From Sinomonas terrae (GTDB lineage: Bacteria; Actinomycetota; Actinomycetes; Actinomycetales; Micrococcaceae): a stretch of 64,000 nucleotides of DNA. Each line of letters starts with the position of its first letter. Position 1 is the first letter of the stretch. Both the position numbers and the translations under genes were made by a program. The DNA lies in assembly GCF_022539255.1 (NCBI RefSeq), contig NZ_JAKZBV010000001.1:620001-684000 (forward strand), read 5' to 3'. Positions 23,472 through 32,527 of this stretch are shown piece by piece. The notes beneath the pieces were generated by a model that worked only from the letters and a program-made list of their open reading frames with translations, made no database searches and was not told the DNA's origin.

Positions 23472-24872
23472 ATGGCTTCGTCGCCATCTACAAGCTCGAT
23501 GACGAGCAGCAGGATCAGCTATCACCTGGACCGCCTGCCCGTCGGCAAGGTCCACTGGAAAGTGGTCGTCGCCGTCGGCCTCGGGCTCTTCTTCGATATG
23601 TACGAGGTCTTCCTCTCGGGCTCGATGAGCGTCGCCCTCGGCAAGGAATTCCGGCTCTCCGGGCTCGAGCTCAAGCTGCTGCTCGCCTCGGCCTTCCTCG
23701 GAATGTTCCTCGGAGCGGCGCTCCTCGGCCGGCTCGCGGACCGGCTGGGCCGGCGCAAGGCCTTCCTCTTCAACCTCATCTGGTACTCGGTCTGGTCCCT
23801 GGTCGGGGCGTTCTCGCCCAACGCCGGCTTCCTCGTCTTCGCCCGCTTCATGGCCGGCATCGGCGTCGGGGCCGAGTACCCGGTAGCCGACGCCTACCTC
23901 TCCGACGTCCTGCCCAAGGACAAGCGGGGAAGGCTCGCCACCTGGGCCTACACGAGCTCCTTCGTTGCGGTCCCTGTGGTGGGCTTCCTCGCCCTGTGGC
24001 TCAACACGACGCCTCTGCTCGGCATCTCGGGCTGGCGGTGGCTCCTCGCCCTCGGCGGCGTCGGCGCCGTCGTCGTCCTCTTCCTCCGCCGCTCGCTCCC
24101 CGAATCGCCGCGGTGGCTCAACAGCGTGGGACGTACGGAGGAAGCCGCTCAGGCCCTCGAAGTCTTCGCTCAGGGCGCGGGAACGAGTGTCAGCGAACTC
24201 GAGAAGGCGGCCCCGAGCGCGGCCGAACTGGCCTCGCGACCGGCACCGGACCAGGACGAGCGCAGGAGTCTCTCCCACCTCGGGAAGGCCCCGTACCGCG
24301 GCCGACTCGTCATGCTCGTGATCTTCCACGTGTTCCAGACGTTCGGGTACTACGGATTCGGGACTCTCGCAGCCCTCGTCCTCGTCGCGAGCGGCCACAG
24401 CGTGACGAACTCGCTGCTCTTCACAGCTCTCTCGTTCCTCGGCTACCCGATCGGCTCGCTCGTCTCCACGCCCCTCGTTGCCAGGTTCGAGCGGAAGCAC
24501 CTGCTGATCGCGTCGATCGTCGCCCTCGCGGCGAGCGGCGTCGCGTTCTCGGTGTCCGGGAGCGACGCGCTCATCGTGGTGTTCGGCTTCCTCACGACCC
24601 TGATCAGCAACGTGTTCTCGAACGTCTACCACATCTACCAGGCCGAGATCTTCCCGACAGCGCTGCGCGCGACCGCCGTCGGCTGGACCTACTCGCTCTC
24701 CCGGCTCTCGAGCGGCGCCCTGCCGTTCATCCTGCTCCCGGTCCTCGACAGCTTCGGCGCTCCGGCCATGTTCGGCGTCGTCGCCGTCGCCCTCGCGATC
24801 ATCGCCGCGACTGTCGGGATCCTCGGACCGCGGACCACCCGCAGGAGCCTTGCAGAGATCAACCCGGTCTGA
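23472..24872 (+). CDS. MFS transporter linked to the IclR/CoA-transferase cluster
   Basis: A 466-residue 12-helix MFS permease of the sugar/aromatic-acid:H+ symporter type: GLGLFFDMYEVFLSG in helix 1, GRLADRLGRRKAF as motif A, and GIGVGAEYPVADAY and QAEIFPTALRATAVG as conserved loops. It likely imports the acid activated by the CoA-transferase. The ATG at 23472 follows AGAGGAGAG; an earlier in-frame ATG at 23436 lacks one. It is divergent from iclR, and the intergenic AT-richer stretch (about 23385-23440) should hold promoter and operator, though I could not settle on one palindrome. Confidence 0.88.
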   Translation: MASSPSTSSMTSSRISYHLDRLPVGKVHWKVVVAVGLGLFFDMYEVFLSGSMSVALGKEFRLSGLELKLLLASAFLGMFLGAALLGRLADRLGRRKAFLFNLIWYSVWSLVGAFSPNAGFLVFARFMAGIGVGAEYPVADAYLSDVLPKDKRGRLATWAYTSSFVAVPVVGFLALWLNTTPLLGISGWRWLLALGGVGAVVVLFLRRSLPESPRWLNSVGRTEEAAQALEVFAQGAGTSVSELEKAAPSAAELASRPAPDQDERRSLSHLGKAPYRGRLVMLVIFHVFQTFGYYGFGTLAALVLVASGHSVTNSLLFTALSFLGYPIGSLVSTPLVARFERKHLLIASIVALAASGVAFSVSGSDALIVVFGFLTTLISNVFSNVYHIYQAEIFPTALRATAVGWTYSLSRLSSGALPFILLPVLDSFGAPAMFGVVAVALAIIAATVGILGPRTTRRSLAEINPV

Positions 24873-24876
24873 CGCT

Positions 24877-24906
24877 CGTCGGTGCGCGTTCAGGCGCGCA
24901 CCGACG
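24877..24906. terminator. Bidirectional terminator between the MFS gene and the broken symporter gene
   Basis: A perfect 12-bp stem (CGTCGGTGCGCG and its complement) with a six-base loop between two converging genes. It overlaps the last codons of the symporter frame on the minus strand. Confidence 0.65.
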
Positions 24907-25926
24907 ACGGCGTTGCCTCCGCCTCCGCGCGGGCTCCCCACCGCCGGGCGAGCCACGCGCACACCATGAGCTGGATCTGGTGGAAGAGCATGAGCGGGAG
25001 CACCATGAGACCCACCGCGGGACCGGCGAACAGCACGGAAGCCATCGGCACGCCGGTCGCGAGGCTCTTCTTCGAGCCGCAGAAGACGATCGTGATGCGG
25101 TCCTCCCGGTTGAAGCCGAGCCGGCGGCCCGCAAAGCTCGTGGCGGCTAGGACCGCGGCCAGCAGCACGATGTTCACGAGCAAGAGCCCGGCGAGACTCG
25201 ACGGCGAGAGCTGCCCCCAGATTCCGCCGACGACGCCCTCGCTGAACGCGCCGTAGACGACGATCAGGATGGACCCGCGGTCGACGAGGGTCAGCACTTT
25301 GCGTGACGTCCCATCCAGGCCACGATCCACCGGCGAGCGAACTGGCCCGCGATAAACGGCACGAGCAGCTGGACCACCACGTCCAGGATCTGGCGGCCGA
25401 CGTCGCCCCCGCCGTGCGTCGCGTGGAGCAGGAGCGCGGCGAGCAGAGGCGTGACCACGATGCCCGCGAGGTTGGAGAACGTCGCGCTGCACACAGCCGC
25501 GGCCACATTGCCTCGGGCGATCGAGGTGAACGCGATCGAGGACTGGACGGTCGAGGGCAGCATGCAGAGGAATAGGACCCCTTGGTAGAGCTGCGGCCCG
25601 AGGAGCGAAGGCTCGAGGAGGCCCGCGGCGAGACCCAGCAGCGGGAAGACGACGAAGGTCACCGCGAAGACGAGTCCGTGCAGCCGCCACTGCCGCAGTC
25701 CATCCAGAGCCTCCCGCGGCGAGAGGCGGGCACCGTACAGGAAGAACAGCAGCGCGACCGCGACCGTCTGGAGATCCGTGACCCCGTGAGCGAGGGCGTT
25801 CCGCGCCGGGAACAGCGAGGCGACCACAACCGTGAGCAGGAGGGCGGTGATGAATCCGTCGAACGGCCAGCGGCGGGGGAGCGAGACGGAAAAGCGGCGG
25901 GGCATGGTTCGATTTTCCCGAGCCAA
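24890..25926 (-). pseudogene. Bile acid:sodium symporter-family transporter with a single-base frameshift
   Basis: Two reading frames join into one SBF-like transporter of about 345 residues. The first (from 25926) gives MPRRFSVSLPRRWPFDGF through to ARRWIVAWMGRHAK and then stops at 25291. The second frame continues directly with VLTLVDRGSILIVVYGAFSE and ends at 24890 with SSVRA. At the junction (about 25295-25299) the sequence reads GCAAAGTGCTGA; one additional G (AAGGTG) would restore an uninterrupted protein of normal length. About ten membrane segments are split roughly 60:40. Either a recent deletion or a sequencing error; otherwise the gene looks undecayed. Confidence 0.8.
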
Positions 25927-26018
25927 GGCATCTATCGCGAAATGCCAGCCCGCAATAGACGGCCCATTCAGTCGCCAGACCCTGTGACTCGGCCCCGAAT
26001 CTGGGGTAGCACTGGAAC

Positions 26019-28880
26019 ATGACGTCGATCGCAGTGCGCCCTCCAGTGAAGCGGCCCGGGCAGAAGACGGTACAGTCCCTCGTCGATGAGCTCCGCACTC
26101 GGATCGATGGCGATGTCGATGACTCCTCCCTCGCCAAAGCCCTCTATTCCTCGGACGCGACGAACTATCGGGTGGTGCCGAGCGTCGTCGTGCTTCCGCG
26201 CTCGCGGAACGATGTGCTCGTCGCGGTCGCCGCTGCGCGCGAGCGCGGCATCCCGGTGACCGTGCGCGGTGGGGGCACGTCCATGGCGGGAAACGCGATC
26301 GGACCAGGCCTCGTGATCGACTTCTCCCGCTACCTCAACCACATCCTCTCGGTCGATCCCGAGGCGCGCACCGCTGTCGTCGAACCCGGGGTGGTGCTCG
26401 CCGACCTCGAGGCCGCGTGCGCGCCCCACGGCCTGCGGTTCGGCCCGGACCCCGCGAGCGGGACCCGTTGCACGGTCGGCGGGATGATCGGCAACAACGC
26501 GTGCGGAGCGCACGCGATGTCCTATGGCCGCACGGCGGACAACGTCCTCTCCCTGACGTGGCTCACGGGGACGGGCGAGATCGTGACGGCGTCGTCCGGC
26601 CCCGAGACGTTCAATGCCGTCCCCGGCCTCGGCGAGCTCGTTGACCGGCACCTCTCGGTCCTGAGGAAGGAGTTCGGGCGCTTCAGCCGCCAGATCTCGG
26701 GCTACTCGCTCGACCATCTCCTCCCCGAGAAGGGCCGCAATCTCGCGGCGACTCTCGTTGGGGTCGAGGGCACGTGCGGCGTTCTCCTCGAGGCCACGCT
26801 CCGGCTCGTTCCCCGCGCCGAGAACCCTGCGCTCGCCGTGCTCGGCTACCGCGATCTCGCGACAGCGGCCGACGACGTCCCGAACCTCCTGCCCTTCCAT
26901 CCCCTTGCGCTCGAGGGACTCGACACGCGGCTCCTCGACGCCCTGCGCCGGGCGAAGGGCGCGGACAGCGTGCCCGACCTCCCCAAGGGCGGGTGCCTCC
27001 TGCTCGCCGAGGTGCCCGGGGACACCCCAGAGGAGGCGGAAGAGGCAGCCCGGAAATTGGTCGACGCCGCAGCTACGGACCAGTCGCAGGTGCTGCCCGC
27101 GGGCGAGCAGAGCGAGCGGCTGTGGCGCATCCGCGAGGACGCCGCCGGGCTCGCTGGCCGGACGGAGAAGGACGACCAGGCATGGCCCGGCTGGGAGGAC
27201 TCAGCCGTCCCGCCGGAACACCTCGGCGACTATCTTCGCGACCTCGCGGCGCTCCTGGACGAGGAGGGCCTCACCGGGATGGCCTACGGGCACCTCGGCG
27301 ACGGCTGCGTGCACATGCGGATCGACTTTCCGCTCGAGCAGGACGGCAGCCTCATGCGCCGCTTCCTCGAGCGGGCCGCCGCGCTCGTCGCCCGGCACGG
27401 GGGCTCCCTTTCGGGCGAGCACGGCGACGGCCGCGCCCGCTCCGAACTGCTGCCCGCGATGTACAGCACCGAGGCCCTCACCGCGATGGCCGAGTTCAAG
27501 GCGATCTTCGACCCGGAGGACTTCCTCAACCCGGGCATCGTGGTGCACCCGGCTCCGGTCGACGCGGACCTTCGGCGACCCCGCGCCGTCGAACTCCACG
27601 TCGACCGAGGCTTCGCGTTCAAGCACGACGGCGGCAGCGTCACCAAAGCTGTGCACCGCTGCGTGGGCGTCGGCAAGTGCCGCGCGGATCCTCGGGGAGC
27701 GGGCGGGTTCATGTGCCCCTCCTACATTGCGACGCGCGAGGAGAAGGACTCCACGCGGGGGCGGGCGCGCGTGCTGCAGGAGATGCTCAACGGCACCGTC
27801 GTGCAGCTGGGCTGGCGGTCGCCGGAGGTTCACGCGGCGCTGGACCTGTGCCTGAGCTGCAAGGCGTGCTCGACTGACTGCCCCACAGGCATCGACATGG
27901 CCATGTACAAGGCCGAGACGCTCTTCCAGACGTATCGGGGCCGCTTGCGCCCCCGGAGCCACTATTCCCTCGGACGGCTCCCGCAGTGGCTGCGCCTCGC
28001 GGCGCCGTTCGCCTCCCTCATGAACCTCGCGGCCCGTGTCCCGGCGCTGCGCAAGGCGGCGCTCACGGCGATGGGTGCGGACCCGCGCCGCTCACTCCCC
28101 AAGCTCCCGAAGGCGCCGTTCCGCTGGGACCTGCGCTCGCGCCGTCGTCGTCCGGCTCCGGAGGGCGCGCCTCGGGTGGTGCTGTGGGTGGACTCCTTCT
28201 CAGACGGGTTGGATCCGGAGATCCCGCGCGACGCCCTCACCGTGCTCGAGGCGGCCGGCTGCGACATCGAGGTCTCCCCGGGCGAGGCGTGCTGCGGCCT
28301 CACGTACATCTCGACCGGCCAGCTCGACGCCGCGAAGGCGCGGCTCCGGAGGACCCTCGACGTCCTCATCCCGCACGTGCGGGCAGGGAGGACCGTCGTC
28401 GGCCTTGAGCCGAGCTGCACGGCCGTGCTGCGCTCGGACCTGCTCGAGCTTCTGCCGGACGATCCGCGCGCCAAGGAGCTCGCAGGCGCGGTCAAGACTG
28501 TCGCCGAGTTCCTCACGGGCATCGAATGGCAGCCGCCGCAGTCCGCGGAGAAGCTCCTCGTCCAGCCGCACTGCCACCAGTACTCGGTGATGGGCTACGA
28601 CGCGGACCGCGCACTCCTCGACGGGATGGGCTGCGACGTGGACGTCTCGGCGGGCTGTTGCGGACTCGCGGGGAACTTCGGCATGGAGCAGGGGCACTAC
28701 GAGGTCTCCGAGAAGATCGCTCGGGGCGGGATCCTTGCGAAGGCGGCCTCGGAGCCCGAGCGGGCGATCCTGGCAGACGGCTTCTCGTGCCGAACCCAAG
28801 TCGGGGACCTTGCCGGGCTGGGCAGCAGGCACCTCGTGCAGGTCATGGCCGAGGCTCTGCGGAAGGGAGGGACCCCGTGA
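26019..28880 (+). CDS. FAD-linked dehydrogenase fused to a 4Fe-4S/CCG domain (D-lactate / D-2-hydroxyglutarate type)
   Basis: A 953-residue three-part enzyme. Residues about 20-270 bind FAD (VTVRGGGTSMAGNAIGPG, GGMIGNNACGAHAMSYGR); about 270-530 form the FAD-oxidase C-terminal domain (GHLGDGCVHMRIDF, SGEHGDGRARSELL); the remainder is an Fe-S protein with CVGVGKC and CLSCKACSTDCPTG clusters and two cysteine-rich CCG segments (EACCGL, GCCGLAGNFG). This matches YdiJ/Dld-type membrane-associated oxidases of D-2-hydroxy acids that feed the quinone pool. The substrate (D-lactate or D-2-hydroxyglutarate) is not resolved. TAGCAC lies six bases before the ATG, a weak leaderless promoter. It is coupled to the VOC gene by a 4-bp overlap. 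Confidence 0.9.
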   Translation: MTSIAVRPPVKRPGQKTVQSLVDELRTRIDGDVDDSSLAKALYSSDATNYRVVPSVVVLPRSRNDVLVAVAAARERGIPVTVRGGGTSMAGNAIGPGLVIDFSRYLNHILSVDPEARTAVVEPGVVLADLEAACAPHGLRFGPDPASGTRCTVGGMIGNNACGAHAMSYGRTADNVLSLTWLTGTGEIVTASSGPETFNAVPGLGELVDRHLSVLRKEFGRFSRQISGYSLDHLLPEKGRNLAATLVGVEGTCGVLLEATLRLVPRAENPALAVLGYRDLATAADDVPNLLPFHPLALEGLDTRLLDALRRAKGADSVPDLPKGGCLLLAEVPGDTPEEAEEAARKLVDAAATDQSQVLPAGEQSERLWRIREDAAGLAGRTEKDDQAWPGWEDSAVPPEHLGDYLRDLAALLDEEGLTGMAYGHLGDGCVHMRIDFPLEQDGSLMRRFLERAAALVARHGGSLSGEHGDGRARSELLPAMYSTEALTAMAEFKAIFDPEDFLNPGIVVHPAPVDADLRRPRAVELHVDRGFAFKHDGGSVTKAVHRCVGVGKCRADPRGAGGFMCPSYIATREEKDSTRGRARVLQEMLNGTVVQLGWRSPEVHAALDLCLSCKACSTDCPTGIDMAMYKAETLFQTYRGRLRPRSHYSLGRLPQWLRLAAPFASLMNLAARVPALRKAALTAMGADPRRSLPKLPKAPFRWDLRSRRRRPAPEGAPRVVLWVDSFSDGLDPEIPRDALTVLEAAGCDIEVSPGEACCGLTYISTGQLDAAKARLRRTLDVLIPHVRAGRTVVGLEPSCTAVLRSDLLELLPDDPRAKELAGAVKTVAEFLTGIEWQPPQSAEKLLVQPHCHQYSVMGYDADRALLDGMGCDVDVSAGCCGLAGNFGMEQGHYEVSEKIARGGILAKAASEPERAILADGFSCRTQVGDLAGLGSRHLVQVMAEALRKGGTP

Positions 28881-29275
28881 CTGCCATTTCCGTCATGCTG
28901 ATCGTCCCGGATGCTGCGGCTGCGATGCTCTGGTATCGGGAGGCGCTGGGAGCCGTCGTGCTCTGGGACCTCGGCGGAGTGGCCGGGCTCGAAGTCGATG
29001 GCGCGCCGTTCTTCCTCCACGAGATCAACCCGGGCAACCCTGTCGAGACGAGCCCGGAGCACGCGGGTGTGACGAGCGCACGCGTGGAGCTTTTCGTCGA
29101 CGACCCGGATGCCGTCGTCGGGAGGGCCGTCGCCTCCGGTGCAACCGCGGGCTCGCCCGTCGAGGACCGCCAGATGCCGTGGGGCGTCCACCGTCAGGGT
29201 GGCTTCCGTGACCCGTTCGGGCACGTGTGGTCGGTGGGGGACAGGTCACCGCTTCAGGGCCATCGGGGCGGGTAG
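28877..29275 (+). CDS. VOC-superfamily (glyoxalase/bleomycin-resistance-like) protein
   Basis: A 132-residue protein with the paired beta-alpha-beta-beta-beta modules of the VOC fold: MLIVPDAAAAMLWYREALGA at the N-terminus and GFRDPFGHVWSVGD at the C-terminus. These can bind a divalent metal for isomerase, dioxygenase or drug-sequestering roles. The GTG overlaps the dehydrogenase stop (GTGA), so translation is coupled. The open frame runs far upstream inside the dehydrogenase gene but is not coding there. Function is unknown. Confidence 0.85.
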   Translation: MTAISVMLIVPDAAAAMLWYREALGAVVLWDLGGVAGLEVDGAPFFLHEINPGNPVETSPEHAGVTSARVELFVDDPDAVVGRAVASGATAGSPVEDRQMPWGVHRQGGFRDPFGHVWSVGDRSPLQGHRGG

Positions 29276-29592
29276 GCGGGCGGCGTTCGGACGGAAGGTG
29301 ACCGGGTGGCCGGAGGGCGCGCGTTGGTCGCGAAAGCGTAGGTCTGCCACGAGGGCGGACGTTTCCTCCCAGGACGGACGTTTGGGGCTGGAGAAACGTA
29401 CGCGTTGGCACCAAACGTGCGCCTTCGGAGATCGGCGACCGGCGAGGGAGAGCGGCGATCGGCGAGGGGCGGCCTCCCGCAGGGGCTGCCGTTCGGCCTG
29501 TCGAGGCAACCTGTGCTGAGACGCTTTTGTCCGCCGGAGACCTCGTGCGCCGAGACCTCCTGTGCCGAGACCACTTGTCCGTCGAGACCCGA

Positions 29593-29640
29593 GCTAACGG
29601 ACGAGACCGCAGGGGATTACCTGTGGTCTCGTCCGTTGGC
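29593..29640. other. Long hairpin of module copy 1 (21-bp stem, GGATTA loop)
   Basis: Arms 29593-29613 and 29620-29640 pair over 21 positions with only G-T wobbles, closing the loop GGATTA. The stem contains GGACGAGACC/GGTCTCGTCC. No U tract follows. The same hairpin recurs at 30039-30086. Confidence 0.85.
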
Positions 29641-30038
29641 TGTGGTCTCGCCGAAACGGACGTCGCGACGGAGGCCCCGACCAGGGTGACCGGGTGGCGT
29701 GAGGGTGCGCGTTCGTCGCGAAAGCGCAGGTCTGCCACGAGGGCGGATGTTTGCTCCGAGGGCGGACGTTTGGGGGCGTAGAAACGTACGCGTTGGCACC
29801 AAACGTGCGCCTTCGGGGACCGGCAACCGGCGATCGGCGAGGGGCGAGGGGCGGCCTCCCGCAGGGGGCTGCCGTTCGGCCCGTTGAGGCCACCTGTGCT
29901 GAGACATTGTCGGTCGTGACCCCTCGTCGGCTGAGACGCCTGTCCGCTGTGACCCTCGTCGGCTGAGACGCCTGTGCGCCGAGACACTTGTCCGCCGGAG
30001 ACCCCCCTGTGCCCAGACACTTGTCCGTCGAGACCGGA

Positions 30039-30086
30039 GCTAACGGACGAGACCGCAGGGGATTACCTGTGGTCTCGTCCGTTGGC
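30039..30086. other. Long hairpin of module copy 2 (identical to copy 1)
   Basis: Same 21-bp stem and GGATTA loop as at 29593-29640, with no base changes across the hairpin although flanking sequence in the module has diverged. This suggests selection or recent copying. Confidence 0.85.
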
Positions 30087-30094
30087 TGCGGTCT

Positions 30095-30142
30095 CGCCGA
30101 AACTGACGCCGAAACTGACGCCGAACCGGACGCCGAATCGCA
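30095..30142. repeat. 12-bp tandem repeat CGCCGAAACTGA
   Basis: Four 12-bp units at 30095, 30107, 30119 and 30131; the first two are identical, the last two drift. It extends the tail of module copy 2 toward trmB. Confidence 0.85.
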
Positions 30143-30178
30143 CCCCCCCGACGAACCCCCGCCAGAGGGGCCCAGAGC

Positions 30179-31054
30179 CTAGGCCCGCACCGCCTCGAGG
30201 TCGAAGATGACGCGTCCGGCCTTGAGCGCCTTGTTCTCGAAACTCGTGAGCACCCGGCCCTCGAACCGCGGGGCCCAGCCGCCGTCGTCGTCCGTCTCGC
30301 CGGTCGGCTCGCAATCGACCCCCGAGGCCCACGCCGCCGTCAAGGGGCTCGCCGCCCCCGCCCGCTCGCCGTCGTGCGCGTTCTGGAAGTCCGGCGAGGA
30401 GGCGACGACGTCGCGCATCTGCTGCGCGTAGCCCGACCAGTCAGTGGCGAGCCGCCAGATCCCGCCCGGCACAACCACTCGCGCGGCCAGCTCGGCAAAC
30501 GAATCCTTCACGAGGCGCCGCTTCTGGTGCTTCGTCTTGTGCCAGGGGTCGGGGAAGAACACCCAGAGCTCGCTCACCGATCCCTCCGGCAGCATCCAGC
30601 CGAGCACCTCGGGGGCGTTGGCCTGCACCACTCGCACGTTAGTGAGCCCGCGCTGGCCGATCCTCAGGAGTGTGTTCGCGAGGCCGGGTCGGTAGACCTC
30701 GACCGCGAGGAAGTTCCGTTCGGGGCTCGCCTCCGCGGCGGCGACGATCGCCTCGCCGAGGCCGGAGCCGATCTCGACGACAAGCGGCGCCTCGCGCTCG
30801 AACTCGGCTGCGGCGTCGAACACGTAGTCCGGGTGCACGGAGGTGTCGGCGACGTGGCGGGGAACGTCGACGACGAACGACGGCGCGTGCTCGTCCCACG
30901 CCTGCTGCCTGCGCCCCTGGAGGCGGGTCCCCCGGCGGACGAAGCTCACCGGCTGGCGGCGATAGGTGCCGAAGGAGGCCTGACTGCCGGGTGTGACCGG
31001 GTTGCCGGCAGAGCCCGGGGCTGTGGTCGGGGAATCAGGGTGCTGCTCGCTCAT
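30179..31054 (-). CDS. trmB: tRNA (guanine-N7-)-methyltransferase
   Basis: A 291-residue TrmB, which methylates G46 in tRNA variable loops. The SAM site VVEIGSGLGEAIVAAA and the TrmB signature FFPDPWHKTKHQKRRL are clear, as is the C-terminal TSFENKALKAGR. A Ser/Pro-rich N-terminal extension of about 30 residues precedes the conserved part. The ATG at 31054 is preferred over the upstream frame opening because TAGGCT lies eight bases before it. It is a single gene between the hairpin modules and the MHS transporter terminator. Confidence 0.95.
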   Translation of the reverse strand: MSEQHPDSPTTAPGSAGNPVTPGSQASFGTYRRQPVSFVRRGTRLQGRRQQAWDEHAPSFVVDVPRHVADTSVHPDYVFDAAAEFEREAPLVVEIGSGLGEAIVAAAEASPERNFLAVEVYRPGLANTLLRIGQRGLTNVRVVQANAPEVLGWMLPEGSVSELWVFFPDPWHKTKHQKRRLVKDSFAELAARVVVPGGIWRLATDWSGYAQQMRDVVASSPDFQNAHDGERAGAASPLTAAWASGVDCEPTGETDDDGGWAPRFEGRVLTSFENKALKAGRVIFDLEAVRA

Positions 31055-31062
31055 CGCCCTCA

Positions 31063-31068
31063 AGCCTA
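31063..31068 (-). promoter_or_regulatory. -10 element of trmB (leaderless or nearly so)
   Basis: TAGGCT on the minus strand, eight bases before the ATG at 31054. The same hexamer precedes cls and the DHA2-like exporter. Confidence 0.55.
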
Positions 31069-31083
31069 GTGGTGCCATCACAA

Positions 31084-31125
31084 GGGTCACGTCCCGACGG
31101 TGACCGCAGCGTCGGAACGTGACCC
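31084..31125 (-). terminator. Terminator hairpin after the MHS transporter gene (GGTCACGTCCC type)
   Basis: Arms GGGTCACGTCCCGAC and GTCGGAACGTGACCC pair over 15 bp with one mismatch around a 12-base loop. It lies 29 bp beyond the transporter stop. Its stem shares GGTCACGTCCC with the hairpin at 46316-46370. Confidence 0.65.
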
Positions 31126-31153
31126 ATGGATGGGAGGGGGCAGAACCGACCAA

Positions 31154-32494
31154 TCAGGCAGTGAGGTCCTTGCCCTTCGTCTCGGGGATCGTCAGGACGA
31201 CGGCGGCCGAGATGACGGCCATGAGCACGGCGTATCCGTTGAACAGCCAGGTCTGCTTCACGACGTCGGTGAACAGCGTCTGGAGGTAAGGAGCGGTCCC
31301 GCCGAACAGCGCCACGCAGATCGAGTACGGGACACCCACGCCCACGGTGCGGATGGACGTCGGGAAGAGCTCTGCGTACACGGCCGGCACGATCGAGGCG
31401 GACGCGGCGATGAACACGAGCATGACGGACATCGAGATGAACAGCTGCCACGCCGAGTCCCGGAGGAGAGCCTGCATCGGGAAGTTCAGCACGGCGGCCC
31501 CGATCGCGCTCACCAGCAGTACGGGCTTGCGGCCGATGCGGTCGCTCAGCCTGCCCCAGAGCGGAAGGGCGATGAGGAAGACGATGTTCGCAGCGACGCC
31601 GGCCCAGAGCGCCTGCCCCGGGTCGATCTTGAGGGTCGTCGAGGCGTAGGTCGGAGCGGCGATGGCCCACACGTAGTACACGATCGTCAGGCCGACGGTC
31701 AGCCCGATGACCTGCAGGGCCTGCTTGCGGTGCCGGACGATCTCTGGCCAGAGCTTCGGCTTCACGGGGGCAGCCTTGGCCTCGGCCTCCTCCTCTTGGA
31801 AGACCTCGGTCTCCTTGAGCCGCGCCCGCATCACGAGGCCCCAGAGGCCGAGCAGGGCACCCACGAGGAACGGGACGCGCCAGCCGAAGGCTCCCATCTG
31901 GGCCGGAGTCAGGACGATCGTGAAGACGGCGCCCATGAGCACTCCGGCGATTGTTCCGATGGTGCCGGAGAAGTAGATGAGGGTGGACCAGAGGCCGCGC
32001 TTCTCCCTCGGCGCAGATTCGGCAAGGAACGTCTGCGACGACGGGAGCTCGCCGCCGTGGGCGACGCCCTGCACGAGGCGGGCGACGAGCAGAACCAGCG
32101 AGGCAAGAGCGCCGACGGCCGCGTAGGTCGGGGCGACGGCGATGAGCAGGCTGCCGACGGCTGCGAGCCCGATCGAGAGCGTCATGGACGCCTTCCGTCC
32201 CACGCGGTCGCCGATCCAGCCGAAGAGGAAGCCGCCGAACGGACGCGCGAGGAAGCCGACGGCGAAGATCGCCAGCGTGGACAGGATCGCTGAGGTCGGG
32301 TTGGCGGCGCTGAAGAGCTGCTTCGAGAAGAACGGCGCGAACGTGGCGTAGATGCCCCAGTCGTACCATTCGGCGGCGTTGCCGATTCCGGTGCTCAGGA
32401 CGGTGTGGGTCGTGCTGGTCCGGCGTGTCGTCCCGCTCGCGCGGGCGGTCCGTTCCACACGGGTGCTGTTCGGGGTCATGGGTGGCGTCTCCAT
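31154..32494 (-). CDS. MFS transporter, metabolite:H+ symporter (MHS) family
   Basis: A 446-residue 12-helix permease of the ProP/KgtP/ShiA type. Landmarks: GIGNAAEWYDWGIYATFAPF at helix 1, GWIGDRVGRKASM as motif A, and LVQGVAHGGELPSSQTFLAE in helix 4. Such transporters take up organic acids or compatible solutes. It follows the M20 hydrolase gene by 33 bp, and the pair is divergent from a two-domain Lrp regulator, suggesting uptake and hydrolysis of an acylated amino acid. The ATG at 32494 has AGGGA upstream; the second ATG at 32479, preceded by GGAG, is an equally possible start. Confidence 0.87.
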   Translation of the reverse strand: METPPMTPNSTRVERTARASGTTRRTSTTHTVLSTGIGNAAEWYDWGIYATFAPFFSKQLFSAANPTSAILSTLAIFAVGFLARPFGGFLFGWIGDRVGRKASMTLSIGLAAVGSLLIAVAPTYAAVGALASLVLLVARLVQGVAHGGELPSSQTFLAESAPREKRGLWSTLIYFSGTIGTIAGVLMGAVFTIVLTPAQMGAFGWRVPFLVGALLGLWGLVMRARLKETEVFQEEEAEAKAAPVKPKLWPEIVRHRKQALQVIGLTVGLTIVYYVWAIAAPTYASTTLKIDPGQALWAGVAANIVFLIALPLWGRLSDRIGRKPVLLVSAIGAAVLNFPMQALLRDSAWQLFISMSVMLVFIAASASIVPAVYAELFPTSIRTVGVGVPYSICVALFGGTAPYLQTLFTDVVKQTWLFNGYAVLMAVISAAVVLTIPETKGKDLTA

Positions 32495-32527
32495 AGGTGT
32501 GTCCCTGGCGGTGTATTCTCTGGCGGC

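Larger units (their letters stand above)
29296..30105. repeat. Two tandem copies of a ~400-bp non-coding module with GAGAC array and long hairpin
   Basis: Copy 1 spans about 29296-29672 and copy 2 about 29684-30105. Each has the same ordered parts: a block starting GGTGACCGGGTGGC and ending AAACGTGCGCCTTCGG; a block with GGCCTCCCGCAGGGG; a degenerate 15-19-bp array built on GAGAC (about five units in copy 1, about nine in copy 2); and a 48-bp hairpin followed by GGTCTCGCCGAAAC. Blocks match at about 85-90% by eye. All reading frames through it are arginine/proline-rich shadows with no conserved domain. It fills the 903 bp between the VOC gene and trmB. Confidence 0.85.

Noticed and set aside
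29025..30020. Minus-strand 331-residue reading frame through the repeat modules
   Set aside because: Composition is Arg/Pro/Ser-rich, it has no domain, repeats with the DNA modules and lacks a ribosome site.
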